From Haliclona indistincta (taxonomy: Eukaryota; Porifera; Demospongiae; Haplosclerida; Chalinidae): a DNA stretch of 64,000 nucleotides. Numbering within the stretch: position 1 is the stretch's first letter; each line of letters opens with the position of its first letter. The stretch is taken from positions 13,409,592-13,473,591 of the forward strand of contig OZ024785.1 in NCBI GenBank assembly GCA_964017065.1. The letters run 5' to 3'. The translations under genes were made by a program, and so were the position numbers. The notes beneath the pieces were generated by a model. The model saw only the letters and a program-made list of their open reading frames with translations, did not search any database and had not been told where the DNA came from. Positions 45,076 to 56,790 of this stretch are shown here, one piece after another.

Positions 45076-48000
45076 TCAATGACAGAGTGTAGTTGGTGGT
45101 GCATGTTCTGGTATTGCTCCTAGTGTGAACTTGTCTGCTCTGAATGCTGCGAGATCTTCCTCTGACAGACCTGGAGAATCTAAAACAGCCTCTCCTGCAG
45201 CTTCAGGCTGTTGCTGCTGTTGCAGTGTTTGAGGTGTAGAGACAGGATCTGAAGAACAAATGAAAACCTGACTGACGGATTGTACATAGGTAGATAGTAA
45301 AATTAAATTCGCGAATAAGGAGGTGTTTACTTGTAGACGAACAGTCTAAATAATAGTTAGACAGCGCATCCGAGGATCTACGCGATTTAGAAGCCCGAGA
45401 GCCGTTGCTATATAGTGTCCGAGAATAGCGAGGGCGCTATGGTAACGGTGCGAGGGCTTCTACATCGCGTAGATCCAATTGGATGGGCTGTCTAACTGAT
45501 TTAGACCATAGCAACAGCAAACAGAAATGACGCGAACGACGAGCAAGGACACGCGAGCGCTGTTAAAATTATTCAGTAGAACCGTAATCTGCGCCGTGTG
45601 GTGGGATTCCATTATGAAGTCGCGGCAGTGGCGGGATTCCATTATGAGATTTATAGACCCGCAGCTACGCAACCTGATTGGTCAACATCGCTTAGCTGTG
45701 GTCTAAAAACTTATTCTGATTCAACTCATTGTTTTCACTGTTTACACTGCTCGGTTTTGCCAGCGCAAGTAATGGAATGTGAGTATGGTGTTTTCAGGCA
45801 AGCATGCTGATACTCGCTCATACGCATGAACCAACGGAGAACATGCAAGTTTGTTTTGACGGATGTCGTCTCAGGGCTCGTGCTAGCATTCTCTGTGAGT
45901 ATAAAGGCTGAGATGCGCTCACATCAAAACCATGTATCCATTTTTAGTACTAATTTTACACATGTATTTTAGATGTCTCTGTTTTCCAAATCTCTACTTT
46001 TTTAAAACTCTCCGTATTTATGTCATTTTATTCGTGTATAGGAAAGGTCTAAACAGAAACAAGAGTTTGTATTTTTACCAGAAATTGTTGCGCCGACTTA
46101 ATACATAGTATATGTATGTAACAATAGAGCTTTTGTGATGCAAAATGTGCACTTACTAAATAGTGAATTAGAGGGTGTCTGGAATAGTACTCGACCAGGT
46201 TGGGATGCAGGGGGAGGTGAGGAAGGGGCTCCCGGTAATGAGAACAGCTGCTGTGATGCTGGTGGTTTGTCAGCCATTAGCTGAGGAGAGGAAGGAACTA
46301 GATCACCAAACAGTGACTCCTTGGGAGCAGAGAACAATGAATCCTTCTCCGGTTGACTGGTAGAAAACAGCGACGATGAGGAAACTTGTGTCTTAGTGGT
46401 GACAGAGAATAGAATAAGTTATGATAATAACAGCTATATTTTCAGATCATTTACGGCAAAGCACCAAAACCTCGCAACAAATTACCGGTTACAAGCACAT
46501 ACCAGTTTAGCTGCATCTTGTATTGTGATTGAACTGCACTTCTGCCATGTATCCTTATACTGAGCATACAACTGAGTCAGTGCTTGTTGCTATGGAGATA
46601 AATATACTCATAAACATAACACCACAATAATAACAACAAATGTGCCTAAAATTATGGTAAAATTTAATGTGTGTTTTCAATTTTATATCAATTTTGAACA
46701 GAAAAAAATTTACAAACATGGAAACAACATATTTTGCTCACGTGAGTTGCTGCACCAGCTCCTGTGGCGCTGGCTTGATATGCTGCCCAGCGCACCTCCT
46801 CTTGTGAATAGTCTTCAAATCCTACAAAGAGAGAGCAGCAGAATTAACAAAGATGAATCGTGTCTGATTCACTGACCTGGTATACATGTTAATAGTCTGT
46901 GAGGAGTGTAACATGATAACAGCCACATTGAGGACTGAGACCATTCCTTCATGTCTTCCTTGACTAACGTCCTGAGAGTGGAGACAAGACAAAATTAGTG
47001 GAATGATAAACAGGTTATACAGTTGAGCGTTGCTAATCCAGACGGATCTAAAAATCATTTATACACACCAAAATTCATTCTGTGCCTGTGTGAATTTCCA
47101 CTACAATGTAGTGTAGGAATTAAGGTGAGTAGATGCCCCTTCAATGGAGGTAAGAGAGTGCCCCTCACAATGAAACTCGAGAGACAAACATATAACCAGA
47201 CTCACACAATCTCAGAAGCTGTTGGTAACTGCTGGCCATCACCCCCACTATAGTGTGATGACCCTCCTCTCTCTGATGACCAATCATCTCTTGCTCTACT
47301 CCCTCTCCAGCCTCCTCCTCCTCTTCCTTGTCCTCCTCCCTGCTGCCACCAGGCTCCTCTAGACTGCTGATCAGAGCTCTGCCAGTTGCTTTGTCGGAAG
47401 AAGTTCGAATCTTGTCTGCCTTTGTCTTGTCTGTGATCATTGCCCTGCCACCACCCTCTAGATGATTGGTGAAAATTGTCTGATCTTTGTCTGTCTTGTT
47501 GAAAAAAGTTTGATCCTCTATCACTAGAACCACCCCTCCAATTACCACCTCCACCGCGCCAGTTTCTAGTTCCACCACCACCGCGCCAGTTTCCACCACT
47601 GTCCCCACGCCAATGACCTCCACCAGAAGAAGACCCACCACCGCGCCAGTTACCACCACCTCCTCTCCAGTTACCACCACCTCCTCTCCAGTGATCTCCT
47701 CCACCACCTCTCCCTCCTCTACCCTGCTGCCTGCTGTCACCAAATATCCCATAGGATGGTCCCCCTCTGTTATGATCGTTGAATGCTTCAAATCTGTTTC
47801 CACTCTACATAAAAAGAGTAGAAAGGCAGGCTTTGATTCAATAGGATATATGCCTCCTTCGATAGTGAATTATAATGTATAATCGTCCAGGGGGCGGCGA
47901 CTCCAATGTACCCTGTACTTGCGGCCGCGACCGGGATCAAATTGGAATCAACGGATCAACATCGCCTAACAGCAAGAGTCAAGAAATCAAGAGCGCCTTT

Positions 48001-48538
48001 TGGTGCAGATCAACCGATCAAGAACTGATTTAGCGCGATCAGAATAGTATATTTCCGTGCACGCCCGCACACGACAACAGCATTTCCGTACTCAACCGTA
48101 TATCCATAGTATCTCGTGAATTTGATCCCGGTCGCGGCCGCAAGTACAGGATACATTGGAGTCACCGCCCCCTGATCGTCCTCAATCATGAAAACTGAGA
48201 GAGCAAAATGGCTGATCAACACATGTACTGCAATAGCTATATAGAACATTATTCCAACACTCACCTTTTTGTCCCAGCCTCTCCCTATGTCCTCGTAAGG
48301 ATTTGGCTGATGGCGAGAGCTAGAACCTGTTAATACAGAGAGTGAGCTGATCACTCCACATGCTCCATGTGTTATAGACTTTCATGGCTGTACCTCTATA
48401 AGACTGTCCTCCGCCGCCTCTATACGAGTTCGATTGCCCTCTGCCTCCTCTACCGCCTCTCCCCTGCGGGTGAATGTTACGACAGGAGCTGCCGTACTTG
48501 CAGTTTCCCTGAAGATAGAACCTGCACACGGTAGACAT
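45076..48538 (-). CDS. NUP42: Nucleoporin NUP42 (NUPL2) homologue
   Basis: Eight exons join in phase: 48538-48394, 48326-48265, 47804-47206, 46971-46877, 46821-46742, 46589-46503, 46391-46157 and 45248-45076, giving 491 residues. Residues 5-23 form a CCCH zinc finger (C5, C13, C19, H23). Exon 3 is a glycine-rich stretch with about seven NWRGGG/HWRGG units. Then come the family core EDMKEWSQSSMWLLSCYTP and GFEDYSQEEVRWAAYQ. Next are degenerate SLFS/SLFG motifs, and the terminal LSEEDLAAFRADKFTLGAIP, which matches the C-terminal Gle1-binding motif of animal NUP42. The role is mRNA export at the cytoplasmic face of the nuclear pore through Gle1. The human protein is 423 residues with FG repeats; here the FG zone is largely replaced by W-R-G-G repeats. 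Introns 2 and 7 carry small transposons. Confidence 0.9.
45344..45506. mobile_element. 163-bp foldback element in NUP42 intron 7
   Basis: The ends GTCTAAAT and ATTTAGAC, then AGTTAGACAGC and GGATCTACGCGAT with their complements, give arms of about 55 bases with a few mismatches. The spacer is about 50 bases and there is no open frame. Confidence 0.8.
47882..48180. mobile_element. 287-bp inverted-repeat element with ATCGTC target duplication
   Basis: ATCGTC flanks both ends (47882-47887 and 48175-48180). The element 47888-48174 starts CAGGGGGCGG and ends with its complement. The terminal repeats are about 58 bases with two mismatches, including a NotI-like GCGGCCGC. It lies in NUP42 intron 2 and has no open frame, so it is a non-autonomous DNA element. 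Confidence 0.85.
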
Positions 48539-48747
48539 TTTTTAACCCGATGAGTGCTCGTGTATGCTGAATCAGCAAAGGGCGTGGCAGAAGCGTCTCT
48601 ATGGCGACGATGGCATGGTGCAACACCTCGAGTGCGTGTAAACAAGAAAGACGGGTCTGTTGGTCGTGAGAGAAAGCTGATAGCAGAAAAATGCAGCCTT
48701 CACGCATCCTAGGGTGAGTGTGGTAGAGTGGTTTTGTGCTATTTTGG
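48539..48747. promoter_or_regulatory. Shared NUP42/ERICH3 intergenic promoter region
   Basis: The start codons of NUP42 (minus) and the ERICH3-like gene (plus) are 209 bases apart and divergent. The stretch is GC-richer than its surroundings. Both promoters must lie here or extend into the 5' parts of the genes, which makes a bidirectional promoter likely. No TATA box is seen. Confidence 0.6.
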
Positions 48748-51700
48748 ATGTGTGTACCTTTGTCCGCCATTTTTGATAGCCCGCTGGAGTCCTACAGTAG
48801 TCTAACGGACGATAACCTCGCAGGATACTTCTCCAACCAGCGAAAACAAAGACACCTTCGCAGAATGGGCATTGTAAGTGTGTAAATTCACCTTTCTCCT
48901 GTTTTCTCTGAAACCTGCTAGCTAGGGTTTCACAGGATTTTTACTAAGTTGAAGTGTCGCTCAAATCTTTCTTGTAGATAACGCAAGAGGGACAGATAGT
49001 GGATGAACCCACTGTGCGATTATATAATCTACACAAGGAGCATGAGAAGGTATCAGAGAAAGAGACAGCTGTGTCATTGGTGCAGCGATCTGTCGAACTT
49101 GAGGTGAGAAGAGTATAATGCAAATTTATTTAGTATTTTGTTTGATAATACAGCGAAGGAGAAGAGGAGAGCTTCAGAAAAAGCTACAGATGCTTGCAAA
49201 GTTTGAAATGGCAGAAAGAGTGCGGGTATGGTTTCCTTCTCATGCTCTGTAATAACGTGCTGTACAAATTGTCCAATTTACCTTTTGATAATCAGCAATG
49301 GTTTTGATCCATTCTCACTAGAAGCTTCATGAGCTTTACCCTGGTTGCTTCTATTATTGTTATTGTTTACTATCTACTAGAAATAAATTTTCACCATGAC
49401 TTGTAAAATTAATTTTGATCCTCATAATTGTACTGAATTGGTTGTTTTTGTTTCTCTTCCTCGTGCAGTCTCAATCACGTCATTTGGTAGGAGCTGCTGT
49501 ACTGGACTCCAACAATATGGCGACTCCATCCATCATGTCAACGATCAGCCACTACCAGGACAGGCTGGGCCTCTCTGATGAACAGCTACCAGCCTTCACT
49601 AAACTGATTGGTCAATTGAACGCTCCACGATCCGTCTCCACTAACTATATTAACCCTTATGCTACCAGTGTGTCTCCACAAGCCTCAGCTCACTCACGCC
49701 TCTCGTCACCATCTTCACATTCTAATAGAGTACCACGCGCACCCTCCAGTACACGCCCAGAGTATACACTGCACTCGAGACGAGTTAGAATCAGAAGGCG
49801 ACCTAGTGTAAGTGACTATAGTACTGCAGCGAAGAGCAAACTTTTTTCTCAATACAGACTGCTCCTGTGAGCAATGTCACTACCACTCTCAATCATTCTC
49901 TGTCCGAAGATAAAGTTAGCCCAACACAAAATTTAAATAGTTTAGTACATGCAACCCATACATGTACATGTGTAGTACAATATACAGGGTACGTACATTC
50001 CGTTGATTTTGGAACCTCTTGTTCATGCATAATGTCACTCTTATCAAAATTATCTTCTGCTTTTCGCATTACAGCTTCATGCTAATGTTGATATGACACT
50101 GTGCTATCTCGGAGGGCGGCTCCATCTTGAGAGCACTAGTGAACCTTTCAGTCTCATCGAGGTCCTTCAACAGCACTGTGGTGGCAACACACTGCCGATA
50201 TACAGAAGAAAACTGAAAGCAGGAGGTACTAGAAGTGCATATACACCTGTGTCTTGATCGAATGGTATTTCTTGGGGAAATGTACATGTGCAATAGAAAT
50301 GCACTAGACACCACCTGTGAAAACACATTGTCTCCATTTGCTGTTTAGATTGTTCATTAAGACACAAGCAGAGGGATGCATAGTTATATAGCTATGCATT
50401 GCAGTATGTGTTTGTATACTTGCATTCACTTCCAGTCACAAACAATGCAATTGAGTCCTTACATCAGAGTTACATTCAATCAGTATTACACCAGAATCAG
50501 CATCCACATCATGGAATATGAATGCTCTTTCAGTCACTCACTCACTCTCTCTCTCTCCCTCTCTCTCTAGATCTGTTCAAAATAACCTCAAAGCGGCATA
50601 TTGGAATGCGTTTAGGCTTTTCGTTCTATATTGATGGTATAATTGATAGTCGTATGAGTGCGTGCTGTGAATACAAGTACCAGCCGGGCAAGCTGCTGGG
50701 AGGAAGATCAGCTCACTTCAGACTGGTCCAAATTGATGGCGGGAAGCCATGCTTCCAGTGTGAATTGGAGAATGAGAGGAGAATGAAGAGGACAAAGGAG
50801 CATGATGGAGAGAAGAAAAATAATCAACTGAACAATGTAAGTGATTAGTATGTGTGTATGTATGAAGCATAAATTTTTTTAAAAATTAATAATAATATAA
50901 AAATTATAATATTATTAGTCAAGTTTTACTTGTGTACATGTACTATTTTAAAATTTAAAAAATTTCGTCCAAATCATTTTTTTGGTGAAAGAGTAGGTCA
51001 CAATAAATTAGCTTATGTTTCGATTCTGTTACCTATAGGATGAGGGTAATCACTCAGTCTCTGAAGAGGTGGAGAGCCCTCCGTCCACAGTGCAGTCCTC
51101 CCCACCATCACACACCGAGAAAGATGATGAATACGAGAACGATCCTTTCGATGAAGATGTGAGTAAGGACGACACTGAATCAGAGGGACACAATGGTCAC
51201 CAGCCCAGCTCAGAGGAATCGAGTGAGCTTGAACAACTTCCCACTAAACCAGTTGACCAAGAAGAGGAACCTGTATCGAATGGAGTTGCCTCTCGTGAGC
51301 TGTCGTCTCAATCTTCACATAGCAAGCATTCCAGAAAGAGCTCTTCAACTTCATCTTGTCACTCTGTCCAGTCTGGCAGCTCCAGCAAGTCAGACAAGTC
51401 AGATCAAAGAAATTCTACAGGAGAGAAACCTGAAACAGCTGGAGATAAAGCGGAGGAGGACCATGACAGTGAAGCGCAAAACGAAGAAACGGCTCCAACT
51501 GACACAGCTACACGGTCTATTTCAGCAGCTTCTTCACCGCTTTCATCGCCTGGTTCATCTTCTTCGATTCCCTCTACACACAAAGATGAAGCAAAGACGA
51601 CATCTCTTGAAGCACATGAACAAGGCAAAGAGCCAAGTCAGAGTCTATCACGTGCTGGTGAGAGTGACATGTCCCTTGGTCTACCAGAGGGTACCACAAC

Positions 51701-51992
51701 TGAAGGAGAGGAAGAAGTTAAACAGGAGACTGTACCTGAAAGCGGTCGAATGAGCCGATTAGATGGTGAAATTCGCCGTAGTACGAAAGTGACACAGGAA
51801 GACTCTAAGCAATCACAGGACAGCACCGCCAGTTTTAGGGAAGCGTTCGCTACATCGAGAGAGAAAAGTATTACCAGACAAGAAGTTACTAAGTATAATG
51901 AAACAATTGACGGGACAACTGAAGGAGTAGCAGACGATGAAGATGATCTATCAACACGTCTAATGAGGCAAGGGGCTGTCCCTCATGACTGA
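48748..51992 (+). CDS. ERICH3: ERICH3-like protein with DUF4590 domain
   Basis: Eight exons join in phase: 48748-48873, 48978-49103, 49154-49225, 49469-49807, 49858-49914, 50075-50225, 50571-50836 and 51039-51992, giving 696 residues. The N-terminus (SYSSLTDDNLAGYFSN, then RQRHLRRMGI-like and EGQIVDEPTVRLYNLHKEHE) parallels animal ERICH3. Residues 241-379 hold the DUF4590 core, with MTLCYLGGRLHLES, LQQHCGGNTLPIY, FKITSKRHIGMRLGFSFYID and SACCEYKYQPGKLLGG. The tail is long, acidic and serine-rich. ERICH3 is linked to cilia in vertebrates; here that is inference. The start at 48748 is the in-frame ATG that keeps the conserved N-terminus. It runs divergent from NUP42 and ends 90 bases from the GPCR stop. 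Confidence 0.88.
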
Positions 51993-52082
51993 TCACCATA
52001 GCACTGTGTGTGTGTGTGCAATCATTCTCCCAACACATGCATTATGTACCGTATTACATTAGCTACTATTATAATAACTCTT

Positions 52083-55000
52083 TTAGCACATGGGAAATAA
52101 TAATGATGTTTGAAAACTATGACAGAACATAACAAAAGTGATCAATGAAGATAGCACAGCCCGCTGTTGCCAAAGATGATAATAATAGTGTTTCTTAGTA
52201 ATAATTATTATGTACGGTTCTGTGAATGGGGTTAGAAAGTCTTTGTGGATTGTGAAAGTTGTGTTGGAGAGTCTTCTGCATAGATCGATCAAAATTGCAA
52301 TAAAAAATTGTTTTATAATAACTGCTATGACAAACCAACCTTGAGAATTCGAAATTTTTCGGGAAAGAAGTGATTCCGTCTGCAATCATAATGAAAAATT
52401 AATAATAATTTTGTCTTCAATTAAAAATTTTTGCATTACCTTAGAAGAGGATGACTCAATAGGAGAAACAGTTGATGAACGAGTGAAGTAGCTGGTGACT
52501 GGTTCAACAACACAGCTACAGAACCATCCTATTACCTAGCAGAACAAAAAGAAACGTAAAATTGGAGGTTTTGGGACTATCTTACAATCTTAGTCCTTAA
52601 CACATGAACGATTAGAATCGCCACTCCCTACGAAACAAGACAGTTTATTGGTATCTTTACTGAGCATATAGAATCACATACCTGAAGAGAGTTTATGATA
52701 GTGAATATCCAGATGAAGACAGTCGTATTCGCATCGACAGCAAACACTCCTATTATCCATGTGACTCCGAGTATTGGTAGTAACACAGCTGCCCCTTTAA
52801 TAGCAGTACTGAGATTCACACATAGACATAAACACGATTAATTTTCCTTTTATCGAGTCTCTTACATTGCGAGATCAATTTTCTTCACGCTATTCTCAGC
52901 TCCACCTTTTGCCCTCATTCTCAGTATTTGAAACATAGCTATGACCAGCATTACTGAGTTTAACTGCATTCTTTGAGTCTAAACAAGTTACCAGAAAACT
53001 GAGCTTTACTTACGCAAATGATCGCAATGACAGGTCCGATAAATGCCCAAATAACTCCATCATCAGTAGATAACCAACAACTATGCAGAATTGAATCAAT
53101 CGCTATGTTAAGTAGCACTAATCAACATACTGAGACATGCTAACTCCATAGCCTTTGTGCTTCGCTATAGCAGTGATAGCAACAATGGGAATAGGTAGAC
53201 CTGCGATGATGATTAGAATGCACATCACTGATGGTTGCCAAGAATAAGCTAATGATCGACAGTATCAATAAAATTCATGTATATACACACCACAACTGCC
53301 AAAAGTTTGAACTAGTCATTGGCGAGTATTATAGGCACTTTATTATGTAAGTAGACCATAATCTGTGAAGACCACATACAAACTGTGAATGTTCTTTTGA
53401 TTATGCAGCCAAGAGCGCAGCCAATAATCTGTAAGTGCACATTGTTATTGGTGTTACTTACCCCAACCCAGTGGAAGGAGATAATACCACTTGTCAGCTC
53501 CTCCTCCAAATACTTTGACTAACAAGAGATACAACATGACAGCTTCCGCCAACATCCAACAGAACACACAAAGGAACAGATAATGCAGTAACCCAGCAAT
53601 CACTGAACACAGCCACTGCAGTGAGAAAAATCATCACAAGCAAATTGAGCATCATTAGACATCTCGTGTATTAGTTATAATCTACTATACTAAGAAATTA
53701 ATATTAATTTTTTTATAATACTCACGTCTATTCCACTTGCTGTGCCGACACCTATCAATAGCAGAAACAATGCCAGCGCCAGAGATATTGCAAAGTTCAA
53801 GTGAACATATAGAAGAGGACCTCTGTTGAGCTTCTTTCTGCATCAACATAATAATTTATTAGAATGCATCATAGTGGTTCAGCATTATAGTATCGTACCT
53901 GAAGGCAGCCAGAAATATCACTGTTACCACGAGACTAACAAATGACAGGGTTGATCCAATGTAGGCGATTGTATTTAAGGCGAGACGTTCAGCTGGACTA
54001 GTTTCCTGTAACAATGAATAAAATTAATGGTCATGACTCAAAATATTTATTTACATTGATAATATTTTGATGATCCAGGAGTACTGCAAAGCTAGTCAAA
54101 TGTGTTGAGTTACACCACACTGTAGAATCCGTCATGTTGTGGACTGCAACACCTTCATCAGACCAATTGCTACACAGTAATGATTAATGCTATGCATGTT
54201 CATCACATCTTTGTACCTGATATTTAAATCCCAGAACATGCAAGCAATTGTACCATTTGGGTATAACTTAAATAACTGTTGAAGAATATCCGTTATAATT
54301 ATTATCTTTTTTGTCAATCAAGATTTCTTACGTTACTTAAGTCAGGAATATCGAACTTGATCAAAAATGTACCGTCATGTTCAGAACTATTAGAATCATT
54401 TCTTTCATTGATAATTTGTGATGATATTACTTTGCTGATGACGGTATAATTGCTCGAGTTCGAGGACTGGTTGCTATAATAAGAAGTGAATGAACTGTAA
54501 TGATAATTTGATTATGGTCAGATGTCGTAAAAATAACCTTATTCCAGTCAAGTATAGTCCAATATTATTCAGTACTACTGTTCCAACAACTGTCGTACAA
54601 TCTATAATAATTATCATAAGGAAACACAATAATCAATGCATTCATGCTGAATATAGCAGAGCATTAAAGTATATACAACGACTCTGTCACAGTACAAAAC
54701 AAACAAGTAATGCACACGTACTGTTGACATAAATACGAAAAATGAGTTCAATGGTTGACAAGGTTATGTATAATAATAATGGTGGACCGTTCAATGGCTG
54801 AAGTCACTAAGAAGTATAAAATGATGCAACACAGTCAGGCTGTTACCGGTATTAATAGGTGTAAAAATAATCGTAAAATAATGTATAATTCATTATGCTT
54901 TATTTTGCACAGCGGTTGCACAGTAGATGAAAGAACAACATAAAATTATTATTATTATACTAGAATGATCAAAATACTCACTTAAATCAACAGGATATTT

Positions 55001-56790
55001 TTTGCAACCATGAGTATAGTTTTTCATTCCTTCTTCTGATCCTTGACAGAGCTGTTTAGTAGGAATTCCTATAGTAGCACCTTGAGACGTATATTGATGA
55101 ATCACAGTGATAATATGTACTGTGAGTGTTTACCTGATGCGGTTGGCGACTGATAGTACTCATCTGAACTGTTTGACAAGTACAAACTCAGCCCTATTAT
55201 GGAAATACTAAAACTGCAGCTTGCATATCAAAATTGACTAACTTAAATTTGGTGTACTAAAATTGAATGTCGGTTCCAATGTTCCATTCGGTAACAGCAA
55301 TGCACGACCACATGCTTTAACCATCCTCTCCAGACAAGCCAGTACCATTGTACCAAACTCTACATCCTATAATAGTTATTATCATACGTTTGAAACACAA
55401 GCACGTGCTACAACACAGCAGAATCCTGTTATTGCTTTGATTAGACAGCAACAATAAATGGTCATAGTGAAAGTTTGTACAATGCATCGGTGTGTATTGT
55501 GTGAAAGTGTGAATGCAAACAAGCAAGACTAACCATAGCATGGTACATCACATTCTCATCGTCAACAATATAGTCAAACAGTCCCATAAGTTCCTAAGTG
55601 AAAAATATTGAGTGTTGTGCGTAAATTGTTAGCAACATACGTTTGCATCACTTTCGTCGAGCATGTCTTCAACTTTGTCGCCAAGTTTATTGAAGGTATT
55701 CCCAAGTAGGTGAAGAGACATTTTACGAGACTTAGGATTCTGTGCCAAGCCCTTAATCATCGATACTGTCAGCGTTATGTCCTGTATCGTCACATTGGAA
55801 TTTTTAGATGCTGTCATGATCAAATTACCCACTGCATTCATCTGCATAATTATTCATAATAATGAACAGTACATAGTGACAGTGACATACATAGATACAC
55901 AAACATGCATGGTACTCTGAAATTATTTTGATACATGGGATAGATTGAATAAGGTTAGATTGTGCTCAATAGCTGTTTTGTTACCACGGTATCGTAAACT
56001 AAACAAGATAATCTCTCTGCTCTACAAAAAACTTACACATCGTTCCATATACTCAGACTGGTTACACCTAGCCACCAACTGACTCCTGACCATTGTTCGA
56101 ACAGCATTAACACATTCAAAGCGATCTTCAGTATCAGGTACACTGCTACATATTCTGCTCAGAACGTGCATACATCGAAAGAGGAAACCTTGTGTTCTAC
56201 CATAAGTAAAACACTGATTGACAATTCTTTCAATGCATTGTCCATCGGTGTGGTTGGCTGTACACAGCTGATATAACATTCTGAACAACAAGGCTGCATT
56301 TGCTTCTTCTTTGTAAATAACTTTAGCAAAAGCTATAGCACAGTTGATCCCAGCGTAAATTGTGTCATTGCCTAAGCCTTGAATTGCACTGACACAGACA
56401 TTGAAGTAACAATTGACACGTTCTGAAGCTTTTTGCTGTTTCGTGTTTTTCATTTGAATTTGCTGTTTCGTGTTGTTCATTTGAATGTTCTTCTCCGCGT
56501 TGATTATGGCGATTGAGCACTGAGAGACGTCTTTATACACTGCAGAGAAATTACTATACAGCAATGAGTATGTCAGATTCGTGCAGATGAACGAGGGATC
56601 CGGCAACTGACATGTATGTGACATTGGAAACCTCAGAGGCATCGTTTTATTAGACATGTTTCGGTTGCAAAGCGATGAAGAATCTATAAACGAATTTCGG
56701 ATAAGCGATTAGTAGAGAGGATCAAAATAATATGAACTTACCATGAACACAAAGAGCAGCGCACAACAGCACTAGCAGTAAACAACGCAT
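52083..56790 (-). CDS. Adhesion G-protein-coupled receptor (GAIN/GPS-7TM)
   Basis: Twenty-one exons give about 955 residues: 56790-56742, 56683-56037, 55841-55641, 55593-55534, 55366-55242, 55207-55134, 55080-54982, 54601-54538, 54473-54332, 54275-54217, 54169-54055, 54005-53899, 53837-53726, 53615-53462, 53248-53131, 53080-53014, 52978-52866, 52808-52682, 52627-52586, 52535-52440 and 52379-52083. It starts with a signal peptide (MRCLLLVLLCAAL), then a cysteine-rich ectodomain that I do not recognise. A GAIN-like region follows, with a GPS reading CMFWDLNI ... VWCNSTHLTSFAVL (predicted cleavage between L and T). The seven membrane segments include LLHYLFLCVFCWMLAEAVML and GVTWIIGVF. The exon 5/6 join needs a non-standard 34-base removal. 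The last exon, whose tail is oddly hydrophobic, is the least certain. Confidence 0.85.

Noticed and set aside
47165..47803. 212-codon frame rich in VVVTGEEV
   Set aside because: Out-of-frame reading of NUP42 exon 3; the other frame on the same strand gives the WRGG repeats and joins to the zinc finger and core.
51193..51753. 186-codon second plus-strand frame inside ERICH3 exon 8
   Set aside because: Shadow of the serine/acid-rich tail; no splice partner or start context.
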